Positions 8,535 to 20,788 of a stretch of DNA of 64,000 bases are shown in pieces. Location of the stretch: the NCBI GenBank assembly GCA_021234155.1, contig JAJEKV010000134.1:62001-126000 (forward strand), read 5' to 3'. Position 1 is the first letter of the stretch. Every line of letters starts with the position of its first letter. Under the pieces are notes generated by a model. The model was not told where the DNA came from and did not search any database. It worked only from the letters and a program-made list of their open reading frames with translations. Made by a program: the position numbers and the translations under genes. This DNA comes from Isoetes taiwanensis. Taxonomy: Eukaryota > Streptophyta > Lycopodiopsida > Isoetales > Isoetaceae.

Positions 8535-11427
8535 ATGGATCACCAGCTCAGATTATCATTCCTTTTTTTCATAATTGGAGTCTTTTGTCGATTCGACAAT
8601 GTCCAAGGTCGGTTTTCAAATGTAACTCATCGGATTGGAAACTTTTCTGCATCTTTATTGGGCAATGGATTGGGAAGAACACCGCAAATGGGGTAGATTC
8701 TCGGCCAATTCCTTTACATAAGAACTGTAGGGATCATCGAAAACTGTACTGTATTGTACTTTAGATCTGAAGTTTGTGATTGGTGCTGAAAATTATTGGC
8801 TATCAATATCAAACGTTAAATTCTTTATTTGGTCTTAAGCCATATTTCTCATTTGGGTTTTTCCATTCAGGATGCATTTTCGATTTGCAGAAGAACTACT
8901 ATGTGTGTTGTTCATCTGAGAATCTGTCTGTTTTTAGATCTTCCTTTCTGTGTCCACAAGTCTGAATGGAAAAGAAAATGTTATCTACGGATTTAGTTCT
9001 ATTGGGTAAAATTTTGAAGTATATTTTTATCGGATGGAATATTTTGGAACCATTTTTGGGGAACATCAACGAGCAAATCATTCGAGAAACGAGGTTTAGA
9101 TTCAAATTTAAGATCGTTTGTTTGGAAGAACTCTCTTCGATGCATATAGATTGGCGGTGATGCGATGGTGTACAACTTGGACTTCTTTGCTCTTGGCTAT
9201 GAATATATCAATATAGGTAAATCTGAAAACCTTATCACATCCTCTTATCAATCTACATCCTATCAACTCATTTGTTAAAATGCGGATGATTGTTGGGCGA
9301 ACGGTAGCGACCAAGCGGTTAGCAATCAACTTAACAAAAGCGAACATAACTTGATTAACAATACTAAATAATTGTTTTTGCGAGGTGTCGATACCAAGAA
9401 AGTCAACATTCCCTTCAGGGATTCGAGCTCTTGCAGATTATGTTCATTCCAAAGGTCTAAAGCTTGGAATTTACAGTGATGCAGGGTACATATTTACATT
9501 CTTATTTAATTTATTTCCAAACCAAAACTTAATGAAATCTTAATCTTTGTGCTGCATCAGGTGGTTAACATGCTCAAAACAACCAGGATCTCTTACACAT
9601 GAACTCCAAGATGCCAGGACTTTTGCTTCATGGGTATTGCATTCTTGATCTCTTCAGATTTTAGAGATATTATAAACGATCTATAGAATCCTAAACGTTG
9701 AGGTTTTTTCACGTCTGCAGGAAATAGATTATCTGAAATATGACAACTGCTTTAATGATAACAGTGAACCTGAGGCTAGGTTAGTACTTGTATTTCCTCA
9801 ACTGATGTTTGAGCGCCTTATTTCTGCCAGCAATACATAGTCAATTTAAAATGATTGTCTGAATGGTTGCAGATACCAAGTTATGCATGATGCTTTGATG
9901 TCTATGGGCAGACCGATATTCTTTTCACTCTGTGAATGGTGAGTGCATTTTTTGCTGTGACAAAGTTTACAAGGTATCTTGAAATTTCTATCTGTGTTAC
10001 AACTAGGGGTGATGAAAATCCTGCTATATGGGCTGACAAAATTGGAAATAGTTGGCGCACAACGGGTGACATTCGTGATAGCTGGGAAAGGTCCAATCTA
10101 TATACTGCTGCTTAAGGGTTAGGAAAACTGATGTATTAACATCCTAGTTGGCTTTGCAGCATGCTGACCAATGCCGATCAGAATAACAGATGGGCATCGT
10201 ATGCAAGGCCAGGCGGGTGGAACGGTACATAAATACATAATTTCAAGCTACTTTTTTGAAACCATATTGACCTGAAATATATGTAGTTAGATGGAATTCA
10301 CGCAGCCACTAACTTCTTACTCATTACTCTGTTATTCAATAGATCCAGACATGCTTGAGGTTGGAAATGGCAATATGACAATCGAAGAGTACAAGTCGCA
10401 CTTCAGTCTATGGGCCCTCATTAAGGTTGCTTAGTTTGCTGTTTCTTTATTGCTTGCAATAGGGTAATATCACTATGTATCTAACAGTCTTAGGACAATG
10501 CAGGCGCCCCTTATCATGGGATGTGATTTGAGAAATCTAACGAAGGATTATTATGACATACTTGCAAACAAAGAAGTGATAGACGTGAATCAAGGTGTTT
10601 GCATTCAAGGTTCTTTTAACAAATGAAATTGTCTGTTCTAATTAACTCAGAGACTTGATTATGCAACCAGATAGCCTGGGAGTGCAGGTGATTGCCTCTG
10701 TCAAGAGGTAGGGATTTTAGATGAATGTTCTACATGCAATTGCAGACTGTGGTACCAGTCTTAATATGATCTGTTTGTTGAATCGAATGCAAGGTTTGGG
10801 CTGGACCTCTGTCTGGAGGTAGGATTGCTGTAGTGATGTTGAACAGAAACAACAAACCTTCATGGATAAATGTACACTGGCATGATATCGGTCTCAAGCA
10901 AGGAACTCCTGTTATTATTCGTGACCTTTGGTTGGTCAGTGCCTTTCCTTTTTCCAATATTACTTTTCCAATTTGCTTCTTTTTTGCAGCATACCACCTT
11001 CCGTGAACGCTTTATCCATGGCTATGGAGCTCTCTTGAATGCCCATGCTGATAATCAAACCTCTATGACCACTTGGCTAAGTGATAAACCAAGTGACCTC
11101 TATTTTCTGGTCGTCATGGTCAATCTGGTCGTCATGGTCAATCTGAAATTTATTGAGGCAGATTTTGCATTTACTCTAAAGCATTATTCAATGCTTTTGT
11201 CATTCTTTAATATATATCATTCCATTGGTTCTTGTTTACCTTTCAGAGTCTACAATTTACACAAACAGAGTCTACAATTTACTCTAAAGCATTATTCAAT
11301 GCTTTTGTCATTCTTTAATATATATCATTCCATTGGTTCTTGTTTACCTTTCAGAGTCTACAATTTACAGAACACAAAACTCGTCCATGTAAATGAAAAC
11401 GCAGATTGCCGCCTTACAGAAATATAA
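8535..11427 (+). CDS. Alpha-galactosidase (GH27), multi-exon
   Basis: Secreted glycosidase that removes terminal alpha-1,6-galactose from galacto-oligosaccharides and galactomannan. Exon 1 (8535-8692) encodes a signal peptide starting [18 protein letters not shown] and ends [10 protein letters not shown]. Other exons: 9033-9093, 9157-9216, 9286-9317, 9385-9485 ([14 protein letters not shown]), 9561-9633 ([14 protein letters not shown]), 9721-9779 (DYLKYDNC, catalytic nucleophile Asp), 9873-9938 ([10 protein letters not shown]), 10007-10090 (NSWRTTGDI, acid/base Asp), 10160-10224 (SYARPGGWN), 10343-10425, 10504-10594, 10671-10687 (17-nt mini-exon, DSLGVQ), ~10790-10934 ([20 protein letters not shown]) and 10990 onward. 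Exons 2-4 lack the AG acceptor (they show CGG) and the GWNSWNHF region is garbled to GWNILEPF. This may be decay or CTG/CAG base-calling error. The C-terminal end is uncertain: the last frame runs into a tandem duplication and stops at 11427. The family call is firm; whether the gene is functional is open. Confidence 0.88.
11171..11386. repeat. ~108-bp tandem duplication at the gene's 3' end
   Basis: A block starting TTACTCTAAAGCATTATTCA and ending with the acceptor-like CCTTTCAG|AGTCTACAAT is present twice in direct succession. An 18-bp tandem repeat (GGTCGTCATGGTCAATCT) lies just upstream near 11110-11145. The duplication probably copies the end of the last intron of the alpha-galactosidase gene. 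Confidence 0.85.
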
Positions 11428-11561
11428 TCTGTATAAAACGATATTGAAGTTGGCAAAACATACAATTCCTAAAAGTCTTAGCATTTTCGGAACCTGATAA
11501 CAGTTCTTATGTTCTTAAGAAACGATGTATGAGCGAATATTTCGTTTTTCCTTCTCACAAT

Positions 11562-12598
11562 TTAGTTTTTCCTGCCTTCTGCCAAGATGATGTGATAGCC
11601 ATGCCTGCAATGTAAAAAGGATGTTTCAAAATTGTGCAACTCTTTAGGTTTCAAAAAATGCAGTTTCATAGAAGCATCCCAAGCATGTCCAATATCCATC
11701 TGAAACTAGTAGATAACAGAAAACGACCTTCGCTAAAACACCTAGATGCAAAGGGATCCAATTGCGACGTCATAGGCAACTGAATGGGCAACTTAAGGTT
11801 TCAGGATCCAAATTCCTAAGGAATCATAAACACTCAGGCAAATGAAATTTCTAAAAATGAAAATGAACAAGATGGAACTTACGTTGACTTGAAAGGGGCA
11901 CTAGTTGCTCCCACAGGAGTTGCAAAGGCAACATCTTGAAATGGACCAGCCATTTTGCCGCGAGGAAACCATCCAAGGTCACCACCCTTTTTGCCTGATG
12001 GGCATTCAGAATACTCTGCAGCTATCTGTTTTAAAACAGGGCACTCATACTCAAAAAGGCTGCATTCCAAAAGAGATCAATGACTACAACAGCACCTTAG
12101 CAAACTCTGCAGGCGGAACTTTGTCCCCATTTTCCAACCATCCATCTTGCAGCTTCTTATATGCTTCATTTATCTTGGCCTGCTTCTCACAAAGGATATG
12201 CCTTGCTGGAAACCAATTTCCAAATGTAAATAGATGCTTCAGGAGTTGAGAACAGATAAATGCAAAATATATCAGCTATGGACTTGGTACAAAAACTGTG
12301 TCTCAGTTATGGAAGACATATCAGCTATGAACTTGGTACCAAAAACTGTGTCTCAGTGAAGTGATTGACTATAATCCTGCATATGCCAGTTTCTCGTGTT
12401 GCAAAGAGGGGTTTGACCTAAATTGGAAGTATCCGTAAAGGTACCTTTGACGTAAGTACAAGTGCCTAGCCCATCTGCTTTGCCTCCGGCGCTTCCTTTG
12501 GCCTTGCCTTTGCCTGATCCTCCATCGGCTGCTGCAGCAGCAGCTTGCTTGCCCTTGCCTTTGGAGCCTGCCTCTTTGGATTTCGAATCCTTCCCCAT
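11562..12598 (-). CDS. PIN4-like: Parvulin-type peptidyl-prolyl isomerase (Par14/PIN4-like)
   Basis: Four exons on the minus strand: 12598-12445, 12205-12096, 12025-11883 and 11604-11562. All junctions are GT-AG and phase-consistent. Exon 1 encodes a basic low-complexity tail (MGKDSKSKEAGSKGKGKQ, then Ala/Gly/Lys repeats), like the nucleic-acid-binding N-terminus of human PIN4/Par14. The rotamase domain follows: ARHILCEKQAKINEAYKKLQ, FAKIAAEYSECPSGKKGGDL, GWFPRGKMAGPFQDVAFATP, and the C-terminus HGYHIILAEGRKN. The HIL, GGDLGW, MAGPFQ and GYHII motifs are those of the family. Par14-type enzymes isomerise Xaa-Pro bonds without a phospho-Ser preference and act in the nucleus and in ribosome biogenesis. 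The reading frame is clean throughout, unlike many neighbours, which suggests an active gene. Confidence 0.93.
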
Positions 12599-13417
12599 GT
12601 TCAACTTGTCACTAAACAAATTAACGCACACACTTTGTTTTTGGAGGAGCGGCGAATATGCTTAGAAGATGCCGATCTCGGTGGCATATACATGGTGGAG
12701 GGGGATGGCCATTGGCCGCGCACTTAAGAGCGTAATTGAAAATGCGGCCTCGTAAACATTAAAGTCTATACATGTGACATGATGCCCAACGAGTTTGCCT
12801 CCATGGCAAGCCTAGTCTGTTTGCCAAGTTGGCAAATTCACCTCAAATTACGCGGTGTCAAAATGGTGGGGGTGCTGGTACCACCAGGGCTGAGGTGGCA
12901 GCCGCATAGAATACCACAATGCGCATTGCAGACTGCAAAGGTGGTATGCATAAAATTGAACAACCAATTTTTTGAAAAACAGTTTTGATCAATCCAAGCA
13001 AATTCCACTAAACTGCCTTGAATATATTCACTTTGTTTCTCTTGTCTAGACCCTGTAAAACACAACATTTCAATAACAGTTATTTTTAACTTTATCGCCT
13101 CCCTTATCCCAGGGAGGTATGAATTTTGCTAGCTAAGTAATAAAAAGAGGTTTAATGTAATAATTGAAGCAAACTTACATGATATATCCTTTCAATATAT
13201 ATCGATGATCCAAAAAAAAATGCCACGTTGGCATGGCTGTAACGAGTTAAGAAATTCCACATCAGCAAAGGGGAGTGTTGCGATTAGGTAAGGATTGATG
13301 CAAGGAAAATCGGCGGTACCATATCTGCCAATTGCGATTTCTTCGTGTGAGCTTAGTAGAAGGCAAGGAGGAGACGACTGGGAAATTTCTGGACAACCAA
13401 AAGGTTAATGCGTCTGC
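12599..13417. other. Parvulin upstream region; no other gene seen
   Basis: The stretch from 12599 holds the presumed parvulin promoter and 5' leader (minus direction). I see no domain-bearing frame to 13417. A short GA-rich/T-rich stretch precedes 13418. Confidence 0.5.
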
Positions 13418-15602
13418 CTAGTAAAGATGCACTTGGTGATTTCGTGATTCTGTAGTCACTCTTGATCGAGATGAATATGTGGAACATTGTGCCTCCTTCT
13501 CATCTCTCTTTTTCTTCCTAGATGCCTCAATTAGTGCCTTGTCCCTTCTTTTTCTTTCTTGTCCCACCTTTTTCTGTTCTACTTTTTGTTTCTTAATCTT
13601 TTTGGCTTCCTCTTTCCTAGGTTTATTTTCTTGCACAACCCTAATCCAACCATCGCTCGTGAGTAGTGCTTATTACCCAACTCAGGGAACATTGTGGTCC
13701 TTTCCTACAAAAATACCAAATGAGACAAAGCACAATCTGAAAAATGTACATGATCTAGAAATTAATAAATCGAAAGTTGATAAAGAGAGAAAATATACCT
13801 CTTGGAGGCTCATGTACATAACTTGGACCAGCAGCATTAGTTACACTTGCAGCAACATTTAGTATCTCTAATCCTTGAATTCTATATATAAAAAATATTA
13901 TAACCCCATAATAATTTAACAAAACAATTACAATTAACAACAAATTGATAACACACACAAAATGCAAGCAAAATGTCACAATCTTCAGTTCAATTGTTGA
14001 AATTGCGCTGGTAAGGGAGGAATATGTACATATAGGTCTGTACAACATCAACATTAGATAAATAAAGCATCATAAATATCATATTACTTACAGGCCAGGT
14101 TCTTTCTTAAATATCATCTTTCTGACCACCATATTATAGGTAAGGTTCTCCACTAAGCGAACCTTCTATAGATCATATAAATGTAGCATATTAGCTATTA
14201 TCATATTCTCTAGCATATTAGCTATTAGCATTTGTATTCATCTACAATAGAATGCTCACACAATGGATGCTATATTTACTCTAGATAATTAATAATATGA
14301 CTAAAGCTTGTTTCAAGTCGATCCCTGTACCACTATGCCTTTACAATATAAACTCCCAGCTATTAAGGCCAAATTAAGGCCTTCAATGAATTAAGGTCTG
14401 ATCTAAATTTGTCTGTTCCTATGCCTCCAAATTACGGCCTTTAATGAAATTAAGGCCTTCAAATTAAGGCATGTACTACTATGTCTTTAGAATGTAAACT
14501 CCCAGCATTAAGGCATACATGTTCCAGCCCTATAGTGATCCAAATACTATAAGAAATTCAGTCTGATTTACTAGGCTGCAGTCATCCTTCAGAATAATCA
14601 AGTTTTGAAGCTTGACCTTATAACAAAGAAGTCATATTTCTAAGTGGATAGTGGTCATTTAGCTTTTAAGTTATGACATGTAACTTTGATGTAACTAAGA
14701 TGTCGGTGATATTTATGTACTAGGTCCATTACTAGTTTTGATCACATTACTGTAGTGTACTTCTATCCGTGTCTGCTACTATGCCAAAATCATCTATTAC
14801 TTATACACAACAAATGACAATGTTAACTGACATAATCAAAAAATCAATTTGACTCAAATTATTAGAAAATATATTTTAAACTTACCTCGGCACATGTGCA
14901 TCGTCTAAGTGACCCTCATGGTCATATGGTCCCAAAGGACTCTCATCATCTTGATGATCTTCAAATTCATCATCTACAGCTTGTTCAGAATTCTGGATTG
15001 AGGATTAACTGGCCAAAGTAGAGCATCTACTGTAGTTGTCGTCGAAAATGTAGGAGTGATAAAGCCATCTATGACAGCAGGATTAAGCGGCCAGATTCTA
15101 GTGGCTTTAAAGCCAGCTTTAATCTTCTTAGGCATTAGACCTGTAACCAATGCATTGGAAATCAGAGCTGCAAAAAAAGAAAGAAGTTAGTATTATAATC
15201 AGACTAGAGTATAAAATTAGCATATGGATACCTGTTAATTGTGCCTTGTTCGGCTCCAAACCTTCCCTCTTGTCATCCTTGTCATTTATGTATGCAGCTC
15301 TTTGTCTCCGAAGATACTGTTTAAATGGCCCAAAGACTGCCACATCAAGTGTGTGCATTTTATGAGAAGTATGGGGAGGCAAAATAACTAAGTAATTCCC
15401 CAAGGATCTAGCTAGAAGCACAACCGCATCATTTACATGGCTTCCATGGCCATCTAAAATAATAAGATGAGGGTTGCTTTCATTAATCCCTCCAGGCACA
15501 TTGGCTTTAAAACGTTCTCGCAACCAAATCATAAACAACTCTGTAGTCATCCATGCCTCAGGCTGAACTGATATTCCAACCCCAATCTCACAATTTACTA
15601 CA
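13418..15602 (-). pseudogene. pogo/Jerky-like DDE transposase, C-terminal half
   Basis: The exon 15602-~15235 reads QPEAWMTTELFMIWLRERF, LIILDGHGSHVN (second catalytic Asp of DDE_1), LPPHTSHKMHTLDVAVFGPF and YLRRQRAAYI. An intron follows (donor GTATCC, acceptor TTTTGCAG at ~15170). The next exon reads ISNALVTGLMPKKIKAGF and ATRIWPLNPAVI, the RxWPxNP signature of CENP-B/Jerky/Tigger-type transposases. Exon-like pieces continue with an acidic stretch (~15000-14888), ~14160-14097, ~13885-13800 and a Lys/Arg/Glu-rich C-terminal tail ending at 13418. The N-terminal DNA-binding part and the first Asp are missing because the sequence is cut at 15602 by a LINE end. One frame change is needed near 15000. 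Introns inside the coding region resemble domesticated or plant copies of this family. Confidence 0.8.
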
Positions 15603-16391
15603 TGGTTAGCTCAAAGTCTAATGCCTTTGAAGGACAAGAGAGCCCAGTGGCTGGCGCGCTGGAACGTAGACGCACATAGATGCGTCCAGGTGCACACAGA
15701 CGCCGGCTGGGATAGGCTGACGGGGTACTTGGACTCTTGTTTCCTGGGGAAGTTCTGGGACCACCATGCTCTGGAACAGGTAAAGGTGGCACACTACAAA
15801 CAGCACATAAACCCCACCCTGGTTCGAGGCCCACAGCTCTACCTGCGTTCTCAGTTGCCCATGAAGAAGCGCAGGATTATTGCGTCCATTCGAACAGGGG
15901 CCCACCATCTTCGGCTTGAGACGGGTCGGTAGGTTGGAGAGCCGCACCAGGACAGGCTTTGTCAGTGTTGCCCGCTGGGGGTTGTTGAGGATGAAAGCCA
16001 TGCCTTCCAGAGCTGTCCAACCTATAGTCAGATTCGGGCTCGCTACATTCTCTTGGTGCGACCTGGTCTGCCCCTGCACGAGCTACTCAGTACGCCATCA
16101 GTTCGATCCCTTGGCTCCTACCTCCAGGAGGTTTTGGATCTGCGGACTCACCACTGCCCCCGGGCGCCTACCTGAGGTGCCGGGAATTCATGTGTATATA
16201 TGTATATTTGTACAGCTGCCAGCAGGTTTGTTGCTGCGACGGTTTTTCCCTCCTAAGGGGGGGTTTTTTAATCCGGGTAGCAACGGGCTTGCTGCACCCG
16301 TGTAATTTGGGTCCCATAGGCCGATTGGTCTCCGCGGACGATAAAAGAACCTTCCTTCCTTCCTTCCTTCCTTCCTTCCTTCCTTCCTTCC
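15602..16391 (+). mobile_element. LINE, 3' end only
   Basis: It encodes the C-terminal part of a LINE ORF2: WLARWNVDAHRCVQ, YLDSCFLGKFWDHHALEQVK, VAHYKQHINPTLVRGPQLYL, and a Cys/His segment (VVEDESHAFQSCPT) like the terminal zinc knuckle of LINEs. The coding part has frame breaks. The 3' UTR includes CCGATTGGTCTCC and GGACGATAAAAG and ends in (CTTC)n at 16350-16391. The same protein segment and 3' UTR recur in the longer LINE at 23.9-25.8 kb. It is 5'-truncated, as LINE copies usually are. Confidence 0.85.
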
Positions 16392-16472
16392 AATCACGGA
16401 AGAAGAGTTTGCACAACAATTCTCCTGCTCCATCAACTGGTTCCAAAAAAGAGAGTGAGAGGAGGCTAGTCA

Positions 16473-17000
16473 ATGGAGAGCATGCATAAACCGCTTAGAA
16501 TGCTAGATGGCAAGGAAATTCTATCAATTCGAGAAGTAGCAAGACAGTTTAATATACCCGAGTCGAGCTTACGTAATTGGATGAGGGGTCTTTATAATAA
16601 AAAAGCTGGCCAAGGTCCTAGATATTTGAGTAAGGAACAGAAAGTAGAACTGAAAACATGGGCATCGAAAAAAGTAGCAGTAGGCATGGGGGTGACTTTA
16701 GAGTAGTTCAAGTTGAAAGCAGCAAGCATGTGTGAAGGCAGAAGTACTTTGTGGCTGAATGGAAAATTAGGAGATAAATGGTGGAGATTGTTCAAAAAAC
16801 GATATCATGATATTTCATTGAGGTCAACAGAGACTGGATGTCACGAGCGCACGAGCCATACATCTTATAAAACTTCGGCCCTTTTACACGACATTGGAAG
16901 AGGTTTACAACCATTTTAATTTTGAGCCTAGCCACATTTGGAATGCAGATGAAATTGGCATTCAAGCAGGAAAGATTACAAGATGAATTAACCAGATACA
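16473..17000 (+). pseudogene. pogo/Jerky-like transposase, N-terminal half
   Basis: The ORF 16473-16706 begins MESMHKPLRMLDGKEILSIR and continues EVARQFNIPESSLRNWMRG, a psq-type helix-turn-helix. After a TAG at 16704 the homology resumes as KAASMCEGRSTLWLNG and DKWWRLFKKRYHDISLRS (the CENP-B-type second DNA-binding domain). After another frame change it gives SHIWNADEIGIQAGK, which contains the first Asp of the DDE triad. The rest is absent. It covers exactly the part missing from the minus-strand copy at 13.4-15.6 kb. Confidence 0.8.
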
Positions 17001-17841
17001 AATTCAAAATACAAATCGTTTGAAATTTCCAATGTCTGGGCACCTAGAAGAAAACACAAAGGTATTTTATCGTTCGGGCAATACAAAGGCTCTGAAATGG
17101 AGATTTGACTTTACCATATTGTCCAGAATGGTAAAATTACCTTAGGGACCAAGTTATACGGTCATTTTTTGCAACGAAAGAAACACGAACCCACTACATG
17201 GCAGTATTCCGCAGCCACCTCCTAGGCGAATTGACTACGAACATGTTGGACATGAGCTATTTTGGCGCTTCTTAGAGAAGGGTGGCCTTTTGCCCACGAA
17301 ACTTGGTCTTTAAGGTAATGTCAACGTTCTAAGTTCATTGGCAGAGCCGGTTCACAGTTCTTGAGTGGAAGAGTTGCCCACGCGTGGCCAGGGAACTTCG
17401 TGAGAGGTCCTTTGGGACGAGCTATTTTCGGAAAGTTTTAAGGGTCTGTCTTCTGGCACCCTCCCTCTATGTGATGACATTTTGCAAGATCCTGGTGGAA
17501 TCTGACTAGGATATGGCCTTTGAAACGTAAACCCTCTGTGTTGCTAGGTTATTGAAGGGTTTATGTTATAGAGGTCGAGTTTTGGTTGGTTGCACTTGGG
17601 ACATGGTCGAGAAGCTGCAGTTGAAAACAGAAGCAATAGGAACTAACAAAATGGGGTTTGGATTTATCCTGCTCCCAGTGTGGCAATTAGAGGTCAAGAG
17701 CGCATTTTGCAATAGCAAGATTGTTTGGCATCGTTCGGGATGGCCGGTAGATCCAAATTCTTGTTATTTCAGTTGCCATGGCTCTGCATGCATGATAAAA
17801 AATGGTGCACCTAGTTTCTATGAAAAACAACCACGTATGTA
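17001..17841. other. No gene recognised; left copy of a flanking direct repeat
   Basis: The short frames here have no recognisable domain. Positions 17538-17705 (GTGTTGCTAGGTTATTG ... GTGGCAATTAGAGGTCAAGAG) are repeated directly at about 19212-19385, on the other side of the next element. Confidence 0.6.
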
Positions 17842-19214
17842 AACCCGATGCGGGTAAAATATTGGCTCCCTAACCAAACATTCGAAACCACGCATATATC
17901 GAGTTCGATATACGGCGTATATCGAACTCGATATACATATATCCGGCAGCGTGCCGGAAAATGGCGTATATATAGTAGTATATCGAGTTAGATATACTAT
18001 AGTATATCGAGTTAGATATACTATAGTATATCGAGTTCGATATACTATAGTATATCTAACTCGATATACTACTGTATATCATTTTTTTTTTTGTGTTTTT
18101 TCCGGGTTCTTAGGAGCTAGTCTGTACTAGAAAATGGCGAACCCTAGATCTGAGATTAGGGTCGGCCCAGCTCACAGTGCGGCGCCCAACATATTTGCCA
18201 CTATGCTACAGTTTTGCCATAGCCCATCTGAGCCGCTTCTATTTGTTTCTGTTCTGAACCCCGGTGCTTTATTGGAGGTCTTTCATGGAATACAATAGTT
18301 TGGGGAATTTTGAAATGGCAGCGGCTCTACCTGAAGAAAATGCCGAATGGTTATGCCAGATGAAGAAACGACCTAATTTGCTTCCGCCATAGAGAAAAAA
18401 CTGAGGCCGAATAAGAAAATGTTGGATCTGCTTCTGCCTTACAGCAAAAACTGAGGCTCGTTAGGGTTTTTTTGGATCTGCTTCTACCATACAGGAAAAG
18501 CTGAGGCTTGCTAGGGTTTGGTAGATATGTCGAATCAAATAGATGAATAGATGAAGAACATGTCGTTGGATATACCGAACAGATATAGCGATGAAGGCTT
18601 TTTGCAATGCTAGACCAGGCTTTTCTGGGCAGATGGGGCCAAGCTCTCTCTAGTGGCTGTCATTCCATTTGCGTTGTCGATTCACCACTGCTAGAGCAAC
18701 GAAGATTGCTTATGAAATACAGAGGATCAAATGTTAAGGGTGAAAGCTAATTCATAGTTGAGTTTGCATTTTGGAGCTTGGCTTGTATAAGAACTATCAG
18801 CCGGATGGGATGCTTTGGTGAGATGTGGTAGTCGAATGCTGCCAGGCATATGGCATATAGAGGATCTCTCACAGTACCGATAGCAAGACTGTTCAAAACA
18901 GGAAGACAAGCGAGCTTAGAAGCATAGTAATAGCCATTCATCTGGCGTATATCGTATATATGCCGTATAATTATATAAAAATGACGCTTATATTTTGTGT
19001 ATATTTTCCGGCCGGTCAGAATCGAAAATTAAAAAAAAAATCGTATATCGAGTTCGATATACGCCGTATATCTAACTCGATATACGTCGTATATCGAACT
19101 CGATATATGTTGTATATTTGTATATCGAGTTCGATATACATAGTATATCTAACTCGATATACGTTTGGTTTTGAATGTATAGTTAGGGTGCCAATAGTAG
19201 CACCGAACCCGATG
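17842..19214. mobile_element. MULE-like non-autonomous element with 9-bp target duplication
   Basis: The 9-bp AACCCGATG occurs at 17842-17850 and 19206-19214. Between them the ends are inverted repeats: left CGGGTAAAATATTGGCTCCC against right (reverse complement) CGGTGCTACTATTGGCACCC, continuing CTAAC..ACATTC.AAACC. Both subterminal regions carry repeated TATATCGAGTTCGATATAC units (17895-18080 and 18945-19165). The 1355-bp element encodes no transposase. A 9-bp duplication with long imperfect ends fits the Mutator superfamily. Confidence 0.8.
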
Positions 19215-20736
19215 TGTTGCTAGGTTATTGTAGAGTTTACATTATAGAGGTCGAGTTTTGGTCGTTTGCACTTGGGACATAGTCGAGAAGTTGCAGTTCA
19301 AGATATGAAGCAATAGGAACTGACGGACATGACATAAGTTTGGATTTATTTTCCTCCCACTGTGGCAATTAGAAGTCAAGAGCTAATTCTATACAGATTG
19401 TCTTGAATAGAAGCGCTCAAAAGAGTTGGAATTATTGACCTTGTCATAAATTCTAATGCATCTTGAAAAAACTGATCATATGGCTTGTCTTTCTCTTTCA
19501 TGCCCACTGAATAATTTTGGGATAAGCGTATACAAGGTGACATTTCTCAGATGTGTTAGTCCATATATGCATGCTTTGATATGGATATGATGTGTTAGGA
19601 CCTCCAGACTGCTCAAGGCAACCAATATTTGTGCAAACTTATGCAAAAAGGCATCAATTACATTAGGATCCCTAAAGCAAAATGAGGTAGTTGCACTCAG
19701 ATCTGAATATATCGAGCTCTGATCTTGTTCAAATGATTTTTGGAGGGCAACCACAGAAACGTTATGGGGAGATATGGGAAAAATTTTGGCTTAATTTGGA
19801 TCTGCGATGTCTGAAAAAATCAGGTTCAAAATTCGACGAAAATTTGGCCACTACATTTCCTTGAGACAAAACAAGGTCTGCACACTCAAAGGATGCTATG
19901 TTTTTACCGTGTGTCTTGAATCACGCCCTAGATCGGGCGGTCGACATTGACTTTTTGATTGGACGATCATGATCAGTTAAAAAAGGGCAAAAAAAAGGAA
20001 AAGAGCTACAGTAAGGAATAAAACAAAGACGGGCTTTTTGTGGCTGTGGCAGGGGCATCCATAGATCTGGCGAAATTCCTTCGTGCCAATGGTGGCTCAG
20101 GCTTCTTCGTACATCTCTAGATGCATACAGACCGCTCAATCTTCTTCGTAGGTCCTAGCTGCACACAGACCGCTCAGACCTGAAGAAAAAGACACTTCTG
20201 GATTTCCTGAGCTCTAATGTTAAACATACAAGAATTGGTAACAACGAATCTACAAAATGCAAGATGCCAGATTTTGCCTTAGAATCAGTTGTTTGACAGA
20301 CAACACTTAGAAGCAGTTGTTTGGCAGCCAGCAACACAAATCTGTCCAAGGTTCTATTTTTGCGACTAAACCACAGATTCTGGCATTTTCTAGGCTAGAA
20401 GCATCATAAGTCATTGTGTGAGCTCTTGCCACAAAACTCTGGCCCAAGCTTTGTAGAACACATTGAAGTTCTTGACTCTAATTTATGCTAAAGAGAAGGT
20501 GGAATATCTCATATTTTTTGCTCTGTTAAGCAAACCTAAGCTTTTTACAATTCCCTTTATGATTTTGCAGTCCACGTTCAAGCATTGATTCTTTACTAAA
20601 TCCCCAACTGTATCTTGCCTATTGGCAGCATTCTTCTAAAGTAATCTTTAAATCACATGTTTGTGATGAGAATGAAGAAATGTTCATGAGACGTACGTTT
20701 CTTTGCAGGTTCTGTAGATTGAAAATAGATTTTGTT
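19215..20736. other. No gene recognised; right copy of the flanking repeat
   Basis: 19212-19385 matches 17538-17705. Beyond it there are only short frames without domains; nothing further supported. Confidence 0.55.
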
Positions 20737-20787
<51 letters not shown>

Positions 20788-20788
20788 T
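20737..20788. repeat. (TAGA)n microsatellite
   Basis: About 13 TAGA units. Confidence 0.97.

Noticed and set aside
8411-8764. 117-aa frame upstream of the alpha-galactosidase
   Set aside because: Overlaps exon 1 in a different frame; the signal-peptide frame from 8535 matches the enzyme family.
12462-12665. Plus-strand Pro/Ala-rich frame
   Set aside because: Shadow of the Lys/Ala/Gly-rich first exon of the parvulin gene on the other strand.
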